A stretch of 64,000 bases of DNA, from assembly GCF_027409185.1 (NCBI RefSeq), contig NC_084467.1, positions 14,746,501 to 14,810,500 of the forward strand, read 5' to 3'. Positions 1-12,100 of this stretch are shown here, piece by piece (the first letter of the stretch is position 1; every line of letters begins with the position of its first letter). Source of the DNA: Cynocephalus volans. Its lineage: Eukaryota; Chordata; Mammalia; Dermoptera; Cynocephalidae. A program made the position numbers and the translations under genes. A model generated the notes under the pieces. That model worked only from the letters and a program-made list of their open reading frames with translations, made no database searches and was not told the origin of the DNA.

Positions 1-72
1 AATGTCTCCAGACATTGCCAAATGTCCCCTGGGGTAGGGCAAAATCACCCCACTTGAGAATCATTGCTCTAG
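1..72 (+). mobile_element. MER5A-type hAT-Charlie fragment (3' end)
   Basis: The sequence tctccagacattgccaaatg and the ending gagaatcattgct match the 3' end of MER5A-like elements from memory. The element is cut by the window edge. Confidence 0.7.
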
Positions 73-1299
73 GAGCTAACTAAGGTGCTCTACAATCATA
101 TCAATAAAAGTTTATCACTAGACTAAATTGCTACTTTCCCAATATCAAAGGGGCTAACTAATGAGAGATAACAGTAAAGTCATATTAAAGTCTTCATGAA
201 AGTTTTCACAAAGTACACTTAACATCTAATAATTCTCAGGATGAGAACTTACACACACTAAAACTGAACACAAGAGATACCTCGTCAAAAGAACAGAAAA
301 CTACTATACGAAAAGAAACACTGGAGAGAATATCACGTTCCCATTACTTTCAGAATAGTATACCACCAAGACCCAGAAGGAAATTTAGCCTGTGGATTAG
401 AACCATATCCCTAAGGGAAGAGGAAAATTAAATTTAATCACTCAAGAGCGTCAAGAGTCCATATACTGGGGGTTCCAGTCAAGATGGCAAAATAGACAGT
501 TCCCAGCGTCACTCTCTCCCACAAATCAAACAATTTACAAATATAAAAATGTAACATCAGCCAAGGTGGGGCCACTGGAGCTCAGGGGAAGAGGAGGAGA
601 GAACTATGGAGTTCATGAAGGTGGGGGAAACCACAATGAAAGAAAGAAAAAGCTGCTCTGAGTGTTTCGGGCCACGGCTGCTTTAAGGCTCAAGCCGATG
701 AGCGCATGGAGCAGGAGCCGGCAGAAGCCGCAGCTGTGCCCTTCAGATGGAGTTACTTGGAGGCAGCAGGAGAGAAGAGGGCCTTGGCAGCCCCCAGGAC
801 ATCAAGACCACTAATAGGGTTCCCGTGGATGCACACAGGAGTGAGGAGCCAGAACAACCGAACAAAGGGAGCCATTCAGAGGCTGGTGAGTCATCGCAAG
901 GGAAGGGAACAGGGCCCATCCCATGTGAAGTGTTTGGAGCACAGGCTGTGGGGGAGATGGGCCTGCCAGGAGAACACAGGCACAGCAAGGACAGCCGATC
1001 AGCCCCCCAATCAGTGCAGGACCACTCAGAGGAGAATGGTCGGGAATGCAGAACTGCATGGGGTGCAGTTTGATGAAAAAACTCAGGCCCAGATCACAGA
1101 TTCTACAGAAAACAGATCCAACATGTCTCTGGAGAGCCGGAAGTACCTATAAGGTCAACCATTAAACCCTGAGCTGCAAAAAAAAAAGCCTTCCCTAGGG
1201 AAAGAGCAGCAAAGCAGCAATTTAACTCAACCACACTGCTCAAGTACTGGTTCCCATGGGGAGTTCCCCGGTGTTAGAAGCAAAGGACAAAAAATTAGT

Positions 1300-2045
1300 T
1301 CCGGCCCAGGCACACCATCAGCACCTTGGGGCCTGCCTGAGAACCAGAGGCTTGGATCCGGGAACCGGACCCCACTCCCACTTTCAGGCAAACTGCGCCA
1401 GCACCCTAGGGCCCGCTCGGGGAGCTGAGGCATGGAGAAGGGTATTGGACCTCTCTCCCACAACCAGGCACACCAAGCCAGCAACTCGGGGCCCACCCAG
1501 TGACCCAAGGCATGAAGCCAGGGACTGAACCCTCCTCCCACAACCAGGAACACCATGCCAGCACCTCAGGGCCTGCCCGGGGACCTGAAGCATGGAGAAG
1601 GGCATTGGACCTCTCTCCCACAACCAGGCACACCAAGCCAGTGCCTTGGGCCCTGCCCAGTGACCGGAGGCATGGAGCCAAGGACTACACCCTCCTCCCA
1701 CAACCAGGCATGCCACGCCAGCACCTCGGGGCCTGCCCAGGGACCGGGGACATGGAAAAAGGGACCAGACTGCCCCCCTCAACCAAGCACACCACGCCAG
1801 CACCCTGGGGCCCACCCAGGGACCCAAGGCATGGAGAAGGGGACGGGACCCCCCCTCCCACAACCAAGCACACCACGCCAGCACCCTGGGGCCCACACGT
1901 GGACCTGGGGCACAGAGAAGGGAAACGGACCCTCCTCCCACAACCAGGCACATGGCGCCAGCGCCTTGGGACCCACCCAGGGATCAGAGGTATGGAGAAG
2001 GGAACCAGACAAACCCCACAACCAGGCACACTGCCAGCGCCAAGG
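1300..2045 (+). repeat. VNTR, about ten units of 80 bp
   Basis: The anchor cagcacc or a close variant recurs at 1319, 1399, 1479, 1559, 1639, 1719, 1798, 1879, 1959 and 2035, so spacing is almost exactly 80 bp. Each unit reads roughly gccagcacctcggggcc, then a GGCATGGAG-like motif, then cctcctcccacaaccaggca. Units between 1399 and 1718 alternate between two subtypes, giving a 160-bp higher-order period. The open frames through this array are a by-product of the repeat. Confidence 0.92.
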
Positions 2046-2215
2046 AGTATACCAAAAACATCACCTCCATGTGAGTGGCCCACCACAGCCACTACAATAA
2101 TCATGGCTGCCGTGAAAGTAGCTGGACACCACAACCACCACGCAGATGGCCCGCCAACCACTGGAGTGCATTCACACAAGGAGAGTCACCAGCAGAGATA
2201 AAGAAGAGGATGTCT

Positions 2216-2383
2216 GGGCTGAGCCCGTGGCTCACTCGGGAGAGTGTGGCGCTGGGAGCGCCGAGGCCGCGGGTTCGGATCCCATATAGGGATGGCCGGT
2301 TTGCTCACTGGGTGAGCGTGGTGCTGACAACACCAAGTCAAGGGTTAAGATCCCCTTACCGGTCATCTTTTTTAAAAAAAAAA
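2216..2383 (+). mobile_element. CYN SINE, dimeric form, inside the composite element
   Basis: A tRNA-Ile-like head is followed by a second tRNA-like module (gagcgtggtgctgacaacacc) and the tail taccggtcatctttt plus A-run. Perfect 15-bp duplications aagaagaggatgtct (2201-2215, 2384-2398) show that it was inserted into the composite element after that formed. Confidence 0.93.
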
Positions 2384-3775
2384 AAGAAGAGGATGTCTCT
2401 CTCCACAAAGCCCATTTCAGAGTGACCCATTTCAGAAGAAGCATCTGCTCTACGATAATATTGGGGGACCTGATCACACCTCTCAGCGTTGGACAGATCA
2501 TCGAGACAACAAATTAACAGAGTAACCATTATTCTTTCAGAAGGAGAGAAGAAATCTAGGGTAATTAGACAGGGGAGGGGGAGGGAGGGGGGAGAGGAGA
2601 TATTGGACAAGGGGCATAAAGAATAATTACGATTTGTAACAATATATATGCTAGTAATATTGATTTGATCAACATATCTCAATGTTCAACCCCCAAAATA
2701 TGTATAATCGATTTTGATTCAATAAATAAAATAAATTTTTTTAAAAAAAAGAATCCATATACTGTACCCTATAGCCAGACATAAGGATTCCTAATTCTTA
2801 CATATCAATTTTTAAAAAAATAAACGTGAAGTACATAGGGAGTCCATTTCTAAAAATAGTTTGAATCCATCCGTGATCTACCACCCATGGAGAATAGACT
2901 AAAATAAATGGACCAATGATCCTCTAGGAGTCTCCAGGCTTCAAATCCAACCCTGCCAATAAGAATCAGTGAGCCAGTTTCTTATTGACAGCCTCCTTCC
3001 TGACCTGATGAGAAATGCTTAGACCAGTTTTCTTCTACTTCTCTGAACCCATGATAGAGAGGGGTGGTTGGCCGGCGGCGGCTGCTGTCCTGAGGTCCAC
3101 TTGCCCACCCAAATGGAGGACTTAGCAGGTTATGCTGCACCTTTTAAAACACAAATAATCAAATTAAGAAAGATACCCAGTAACCATCCTGCTTTTCATC
3201 CCAGACATGATAACAGATTGACATACCAAAGCCTGGAAACTCACAAACCAAAATAAAATTGTAAAGATTTTTCTGTTGACTTCTTTTGGAAAGCATTTTT
3301 TGATGGAGCATAAAGGGAACAGGGCTCAATGAAACATTTTTTAAAATGCTGAACATAACCCTTAACTGGCCCTCACATCCTCATTTTGGAGCCTCACAAC
3401 AAAGGAATTTACCAATCTATAAAATGTATTGCTTGGCCATCATTCAACCACTAATGATTACTCATTGAGGGCCACTGTGAGACAAGTAAAGCAGGTTACG
3501 TAATTCAAGGAAGAACACCAGTGAATATAGCCTACAATCCAATTTTAACAAAAGCATCAAGGCAAGTAATCTACATTTACTGCTTCTGGCTAAACATAAA
3601 GTGCAACTGCACACACACAAATCTCAGTGCTTTTCCTAATCCTACCCATAAACCTACAGCCATGAACACCTAAAACCTATAGTAAGCAGGTCATTTGGGC
3701 TTTGGATCATGGTAACTTTTGAGAAGACTAAAGCCCTCAATAACAGTAAAACAGAAAGAATGTGTTGTTCTGTAC

Positions 3776-4058
3776 CTGCTCAAACAGATACACAGGGGCT
3801 CTGGAGTACTGATGCAGCAGATAATCAAAGATCAAAAGGAGGCGAGCCAGGATGAGAGGCACAGAGCGCATCTGAGCATCCATGTTGACACTCAACTCCT
3901 GGATGATCTGTACAAAAAGTGTCAATATGCCCCGCCGGCCTTTCTCAGTGAAGTTGTGGAAAATGAGGAGGAGCAGCTGCAGGTGTTCTATATTCAAATC
4001 TTCTGTCTCATTGGGCACCAGCCCTTGCAGGGCATTCTGCTTCATTGTAGACAAAAAC
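3776..4058 (-). CDS. UBR4: UBR4 coding exon 19 (last in window)
   Basis: Codons 788-882, [20 protein letters not shown] to VYLFEQ. The acceptor is ggtag and the donor is gtacag, in phase 0. No continuation exon is seen in 1-3775, so the next exon must lie beyond the left edge. Confidence 0.96.
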
Positions 4059-6095
4059 CTACCACAGAGAAAAGGAGAATATGTCTGGTGGGAAAATGTC
4101 AGAACATCCGCCAAGAGTTACAACATCAAATGCTGGAAGAATGAAACTTTTCAAACCCAAGCATTAATATAAGGAAGAAAAAACCTACATGGTAAAGAGA
4201 AGACAAAAACTAAATTTTGGCTACAAAAACATCAGATTTGGCCACAAAAACATTTCCAAGAACCTTTCAGCTCTCTCAACTGTGGCCACAATGGTGTTAA
4301 TACCCACTCTGCCATTTGTGACAATGGAAAGAACTTCAAGCTCCCAAAAAAATACTGTTGTTGTTTCTTTTTAATTAATAAACCTAGGCAGGTAGAACCA
4401 ATTCAGTTACTTTTCCCTATACTTTGATTCATAATTTAATTCGTTTTCAGAGTTTACAATATAGATTAAAACCATTATATGATAATAGTCAAAAATAATT
4501 CAATAGACCCTAAAGCAATAGAAAAGAAATTATACTATTCAGAGAACTTGACAGAAGAGCTTTTATACAAAAAAGGAAAGGAATGACTATAACCAACTGT
4601 TTCCACTGCCATTGGCTATTAGGAAAGAGATTTGTGTTTTAATAAGTTTCCTTCACCACATGCCCCTCACCCCACTTCCTGGCCTTTTTGCAAGACTCCA
4701 CCAGGAAAAAGATAGTGGGTCTTTGGCATTCAAGGAGGTTTATGGTTTCTCAAATACAGCATTAAAGCTATTTGATCCTAGAATGGGAAAAAGAAAAGCA
4801 AAGCCTTTTAGGAAAACAAACTGCTTTGAAGACTCCTAACCATGTAAACAAAAATGGCAAATACAGGTCCTTCTAAAGAGGATTTAGATGATTAATCTGA
4901 GCTTCCCCCAAGGAAAAAAATTCTTTAAAATTTGTCCAAAAAAGACTGCAAATCACTCTAAGTGGTTTCATGTCGTAAGCAAAATAATCAAGGACAGAAT
5001 TGGCTTCCCTGTTCCCTCTTTTTCAAAAAACCAGGTCAGGATAAAATTGGTTATGTTCAGGATTCAGGTTCTATCTAATAATTATAAGCAAATCCCCCAT
5101 GTGCTACAGGAAGATTCTATTTCCAGACCACAGTTTACATACTTGTTCTTTTAACAGCACATCTTCCTGCAACTCCCCCATCACTCCTTTCTACCCTCCC
5201 CACTCTAAACACTATCATCATGGCAATGCCTCACCACAGCTGAAATACAAAGAAGTCCCAACAAATAAAAAAGTAAAACAACTCTCTGGAGTTATCTTAC
5301 CTGTCCCAAACTTTAAGGCATTCAGGGACATCAGGGTCACCTTGAGCACCAGCTTTATGCTGCCAGATGAGCAGAAGGCGTGAAAGCACGGAGAGGCTTT
5401 GAGGGTGAATGTACAAGGGCCAAGGGCCTTCAGAAAAAGGAGCAACCCCCAGCTGCTGCAACAGTGTGTTCTGATGTGAAAGACATACAAGAGACCATCA
5501 GGAAAAAGACATGGGATAACATCAAAAGGTTACTCATATTGTTCTCTAATGTTTGTTTTTTAATATTGGATGAAGTACTTTAAGGAAAGAAAGACCCAGA
5601 ATTCAGATTTAGAAGTGGTTTGGAGAAATATCATTTGGTTCAACAAATGAAAAAATAGAAGTGAAAAATTACTAATCCCCATTAACATCTATAGGTAAGT
5701 AGTGTCAGAAATGGGCTCCTGGAAAGGAGAAATGCATTGAGATAAACAGAATCAGGTTAATTTTGTAACTGTATAGAAAGTGAAAAGTTGGTGCCTTCAA
5801 AAGAAAACTTCTTTAACAACTGTGATAGCCAACAGTTTTTCTTTCACAACCAGTTACATGACACAAATAACACCCAAAAGGGAAAAATCCAACAACCTGT
5901 AGATTCAACAACTTGTATTAACAGAATTAGCAGAGAAATTTTGCCTATGAGATGTCAAGGCGTCTAAAACTAATCAAGGTTGTTCTTGGAAAGCAGCTAT
6001 GCTCACCACTATACCCTCAACACTAAGATTGTTCTTTGCCTCCACTTTTAGCATGTCTTTTGAATGAGCTTCTCTTTCAGCTCTGTTCTCAGTTG

Positions 6096-6187
<92 letters not shown>

Positions 6188-9100
6188 GCCCTGCTTTGTC
6201 TTTGGAAGACACAAACCATGGTTACCTCAGGATAAATTTCTAAGTCTGCCAAATTAAATTATATTCTTATAAAACATCCTCAAGGACCCCATTCCTTAGA
6301 AATGAGTATTAATCAAAATGCAGCAGATCTCAAGAGCAGTCTCAATTCATTAGGCAGTTACCACAGGCTGAGCATCAAGCTAAGTGCTGTACACACACTA
6401 TCACATTGACTGTACAGGGCACTGGCAGGAGGTGAGTGTATGTGCTCCGTGTCACAGATGAAGGAGGTTGAAGGACATGATCACAGCCATAAGGTCATTA
6501 AGTGATGAAGCCAGGTTTAGCTCTCACACCCACGTTCTTAACCACTATGCACAACACAGCCATAAACGACTTCTCAATTCCACACTCCAAGGAAACAGTT
6601 CCAAAAAAAAAAAAAAACATCAAAAAATTAAAAATTAAAAATAAATTAAAAAGAGAAAAACAATTTTAAAATAAAAAGAAAAAAAATACAAAATAATTTA
6701 CCTGAGCTACATCAAAAATATTAACTGTAGCACAACTGTAATACTGGAAAAAATGAAGGAAAAAATCTGTGTGTTTAAATGAAGGGACATACAGCCATAC
6801 ATATGGACTATGGACAACATACCAGAGTACTTCAAAAAGTTTGTGGAAAAACAGAATTAAAAGATAATGACACTTGCCAAACCTTTTGAAGATCCCTCGT
6901 ATACTCTTTATAATGTTATCTCTACAATATTTTTTAAGTGAGGATTTGTTTGTTTTCACCTTTGCTTCAGTTTTTTAGGCCTCAGAGCCCTATGAAATGA
7001 GCTAAGATTCCAAAGAACCAGGTTTTTCCCTACCATTCCACCCTTTATCTGCTCTAAGTGAGGTAACTGATTCTCTACGAAGTAAAACTGCACCACAGCT
7101 CACACTGCAGCAGGACCCTGGCTCCTCCCTACACTCTCGGGCCTTTCCTACATCCCTCTTTAAGGCTGGCATTCCTGAGGTTTCAGCCTCAGCCTTCAGC
7201 TCCCTTGCTAACTTCCACCCAGCTCGTTTCTTCAACAACTGCCCCTTTGTGGATAACTCCCAAAGCTGTATTATCAATCTTAATTTTATTTTTTATTGGG
7301 TTTTTTTATTGTTTTATTTTAACTTCTCAATATACATTGTAGTTGATTTTCGTGTCAATCTTAATTTTAAACTCCAAAATTTCAGACTCACATTTTCAAC
7401 TATTTTCTAGACATCTTCACCCCACTGGTACCCCAAAACTTCATATTTAAAATGAAACCCAATATTTCTACCACCAAATCAACTCTCCTTCATGACTTCC
7501 CTGTTTCTATTAATGACAATAGCATCCTTCTTGTCTCTTGTTTTTTTTAAAAACAAACAACACCTAAGACTCCTTCCTCTCCATGCCCTTCACCCCATTA
7601 ACATAATTTCCGATGATCTCTACACTGTCCTTTATTCACACCACATCTCCCACCTTTCTTGTGATCCCACATAATTCATCATCTTTATTTCTTCAGTGCC
7701 TACAACAGTACCAGGCACATGGTAGGTGAGGTGCTCAATAAATATTTGAGTGAATGAACCTAGATCACTGCAAAACAACCATATTAAATAATAATAAAAT
7801 TATAAAGATAGCAGTTTACATTTAGTAGGTACTGGTACTATGTACCAAGCACTATTTTTTTTTTTTTCTAACTTCAAGGTTCATACCATATTGTAGCATG
7901 CCAGAATTTCCTTCCTTTTTAAGGCTTAATATTCATTGTTTGGATGTACCACATTTTGTTGATCCATTCAAATGTCAATAGACACTTTGGTTGCTTCCAC
8001 CTTTGGCTATTGTGAATTATTATACTGCTATGAAGGTGGGTATACAAATATCTGCTCATGTTCCTGCTTTCATTTCTTTTGGGTATATAAGTGTAGTTGC
8101 TGGATCATGTATATATAATGTACATGATCATATATATATACGTAGAATTATTATACATAATTCTATATGTAGTATTTTGGGGAATTGTCCTACCATTTTC
8201 CACAGCAGCTATACCATTTTATATTCCCATCAGCAATGAACCAGGATTCCACTTTTCCAGATCCTCCCAACACCTGTTTTCTGTTTTTTGGTGTGTTTTT
8301 TTTAATAGCCATCCCAATGGAGACACATAAAGTGGTATTTCATTGTGGTTTTGAGCCAGGCATTATTTTAAACACTTGCCATGTCCTAATTCACTTAACA
8401 GCCACTGACACTCTGGACTTCCATTTTCTCTAGGTCCACCCTACTACCATACTAATCTTATAAAAGCACAGCCCAGTGGCTCTCCACTACTTCAACTCCT
8501 TCATATGGATTTCAAGACCCCTTAATGATACATCCCAAACTATCTGACATCCTCTTTCAGCCAAAGTGAACCCTCTTCAGCTTTGCGCAGTGGCAGTATC
8601 GTAGCCAATGAGGTTTATCCGAGGCGCGATTATTGCTAATTGAAAACAAAGTGAACCCTCTTCTGTGCCCTCTACTTACAGCACCTCACCCTTGCTACTG
8701 CCGTTTTCCCTACTTGGTTGGGTTTTTTTTTTTTTTTTTTTTTTTTTTTGGTGGCTGGCCAGTACAAGGATCTGAACCCTTGATCACAATGGTACACCAC
8801 CACACTCTGCCTAACTGAGCTAACCGGCCAGCCCCGCTACTTGGTATTCTAACAATACCCATCCTTTCCACCTCTGAACACATGCTACAGCTTCTCTGAA
8901 GTCTTACCTTCCCAATCCCATGCCTATATCCCTCAAACTAGAAGCATTCTCCCTCTTCTTTCACCCTCTATTCCACTTTCCCCATTTGGACACTCAACAG
9001 ATTTTATACTAAATTGGCTATTTGTATACCTACCAAACTCTATTCCTAGACAACAGGGTTTCTGTCTTATCTTTGATTTCCCCATAGTACTTAGCAGGAC

Positions 9101-12100
9101 ACTCTGTTCCTAGTAGTGCTAATAAATATGTATAAAAGAGAGCCTCGGTAGACAGACTTCCAACAAGAGAAATCCTAAAATCTAGCACGCCAAAAAGAAT
9201 ACCTCAGCTACCTTCTTACCCTGACCAGCTTACTAGACTGCTTTATTAGAAAAATTTAGAAGAAAGCAGAGAGGAGCCATGCCAAGCACATCTCCCACGC
9301 CTTGCAGCAGAAAGTCTACTTGCCAAGACATCCAAAAGTCATCGATAAGTAGATTTCAATTTCTTCTCTAAGTAGTGAGTAGGCCTACTGGTCTCACGCA
9401 CTCAGAACCATAGTCCTTTATTGCTATGACAGTCAAAGACAATGTTTAAGACATAACTTCTACTCCATTACTTTCACAGACTGAGGCACTGAGTATCCTT
9501 AGAGGACAGTGTGTGTGTGTGTGTCTATGTGTGTGTGTTTGTGTGTGTCTGTGTGTGTGTGTGTGTCTGTGTGTGTGTGTGTCTGTGTCTGTGTATGTCT
9601 GTGTCTGTGTGTGTCTGTGTGTGTCTTGCCACATAAATCAGGCAATCTGGGTAAAGAGGCTTTATACATTACTCCTAAAAAGCAACATCCAAGATAGGGG
9701 GGTGCAATGGCAGACAGATTACATGGACTACCTTTCACTCTCTTCTAACATAGCAAAGAAATTTGGGGGAAGAATTTAAAGTCCCATCTTTGGAGATGGA
9801 ATGAAAAAGCTTTAAGGATTTCCTTTGCCATAAGATCAGTAGTTAAGGGCAACCAGGTTGCAAGTCCACACAAGGTCTGCAATTATTTTTTAAATGGTAA
9901 GAGGGTAACATCATTACTAGACTCTTAAGGACTTTTATTTTCTAGAGAAAAATATTTCTTCCCTATTTCTTTGGACAAGTTTAATCAGGATAAGGACAAG
10001 TCTTTGAACTCTGAAACTTCCATAAATAAACTTACATCTGGGAAAAGAGCTGACAACTTTGGCAAAACACCTTGACCCTATACAGTTTAAGAAGGTATTG
10101 TAGACTATATACTAATTGAAGCATTTCTTTTTCTTTATCTCAGACAGGTCAACAACTCTTCTACTCAATTTATATTCTCTTTCTGCCAAAATCAAATTTC
10201 TCGGGCCGAGCCCATGGTGCACTCGGGAGAGTGCGGCGCTGGGAGTGCGGCGACGCTCCCGCCGCGGGTTCGGATCCTATATAGGACTGGCCGGTGCACT
10301 CACTGGCTGAGTGCCGGTCACGAAAAAGACAAAAAAAAATCAAATTTCTCAAATGACAGTAGATAAGTGGGTTTTATAATCATCTTTTTATGCAACAAAA
10401 GAAATTTTTAAGAAAATTCTCAAATAGTTTGGGAGTACGAGAATCAACTCTAACCTCTTGAAATAACTTCTTGGCTTTTATCCCTTTGGGGGCAACTTAC
10501 AAGCCTTTGAATTGTATCTTGATTCTGAGAATCCACTGAAATAATCTTAAAAGTAACAAAAAATTTCTCAAAATAGTCTCAGCACAAATTATTGGAAAAC
10601 TACCAAACTAAATTCTATTAGGGGAGGGGGGGGTATCAGGGTAACTAGGAATCTACATTTTTAACAAACTCCCCAGGAATCCTTATGTACACTACAGATT
10701 GAAAACCGCTAACCTTGACCATGTTAAGAAAATTATTATCAAAATATGACATTGCGAAATGTTGGGAAAGGAAGTAAATCCACATGATCTCTGACACACT
10801 GCTGGTGGGAGTAAAAATTAGTGCAGCTACTTTACAGAGTAGTTTGGCATTATCTGCTTAAGGTCGCATACTCTATAATCTAGGAATTCTACTCCTAGTT
10901 ATATTCCCAAGAGAACCACTTGTCCATTTATCATAAGGGACATGTCCTGGAAAGATCATAGCAACATCTGGGATAGCAACAAAACCTGGACACAATTCAA
11001 ATATCCATCAGTGGGAGAGGAGAGGAGATGAATAAATTGGTATAGTCACAAACATGATGGAATATCATACAACAGTCTAAACAAGAACTACAGAAATATG
11101 CAACAATATAGATGAATCTTGGCAATATAGTACTATATAATATTAAGAGAAAAAAGCCTGAAAAGATTACATAGAGCATGATGGCATTTGCTATAAAGAT
11201 AAAAGCAAATAATGGGTTTTTTTTAATTTAAGGAATATAGATGAGATAGATATATATATATACATATATGGAAGTAAGGAAATGAGAAACTTGAGATTTA
11301 GGATTCAAGGTATCAGCAACTTCAGGGGGGAGAGAGAACCGTAAGACTAGAAGTACACAATCAAGGTCCTAGACTTTGTTTTGGCGGTGGATTTACTAGT
11401 GGGAATGTTTATAATAGCATCTATCTCCTGTAATTTGATTGATTCTTTTAAAACATGCACTTTAATTTGTATTTCTTCAATTATCAGTGACGCTGAATAT
11501 TTTTTCCTATGTTGGATGGCCATTTATATTTCTTTTTTATAAATTGCCCTCTTGTGTATTCCTACTTTTTGACTAGCCTAATCATCGGGAGTTTGTTTTC
11601 GTAGTTTCTCCTTTTCTTTAAGCTTACTGACTTGGGGATAAAGGACACATTTTCTTTGTCTTGAAATAATCCTAATTAAAGTATACAGGGGCATATCAGA
11701 ATAATCTCTCAACACACTTTCCAGTTTGGATTCAATGACAAACTGTTCCTTAACAACAGGAATAGAACAACGGTAGCCTACAGAGCTGGTGTAAAGAGGT
11801 CTTGACCAGACAGTCACAGGGCACACAAACCTGCAGGTTAGGTGACTGAAGGTCAGAAGTTACCAGAGAGTGGTTGAAGTGATAGAGAGCAGCAGCAAAC
11901 TCTTCATCTGATGACCCTTGAAGGTAAATGGGAAAACCAATTAACCAAGCAGCTATGTCATGTATCAACCACCCTGCCAACAGCCAAATGCCACTAGAAA
12001 AAAATCCACCAGGCACATATCCTATCCACTGACCCTTCAGTCCATCTTTGTCCACCTCCTTGATGATACTAGCCAGGGTGGCCATATGGTGTTCTGAAAG

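Larger units (their letters stand above)
469..2749 (+). mobile_element. ORF-less L1-derived composite retrotransposon with internal VNTR
   Basis: The unit is flanked by imperfect 15-bp direct repeats (agagtccatatactg at 454-468, agaatccatatactg at 2750-2764, one mismatch). It ends in an A-rich tail with AATAAA motifs, both marks of L1-type target-primed insertion. The 5' end (tcaagatggc...cccagcgt at 479-509) resembles the start of an L1 5' UTR. From 1300 to 2045 there are ten 80-bp tandem units. Then comes more 5'-UTR-like sequence to about 2570, then a G-rich tract and an L1-like 3' UTR (2570-2740). No ORF1 or ORF2 sequence was seen. A dimeric SINE was inserted later at 2216-2383. Family membership is my inference. 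Confidence 0.75.

Noticed and set aside
706-2201. Several long open frames (up to 233 codons) on both strands across the 80-bp array
   Set aside because: They follow from the repeat and high GC content. The same repeat is open in several frames on both strands, shows no protein family, and 80 bp is not a multiple of three.
1-3775. UBR4 exon 20
   Set aside because: No segment with splice borders continues the UBR4 protein after codon 882, so the exon must lie outside the window.
5974-6257. Open frames over the (CA)n tract
   Set aside because: These are dinucleotide-repeat artefacts encoding only TH or CV repeats.
8579-8647. Functional U4 snRNA gene
   Set aside because: The 3' half and Sm site are missing and no snRNA promoter elements precede it.
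9446-9779. Open frames over the (GT)n tract on both strands
   Set aside because: Low-complexity artefacts with no conserved product.
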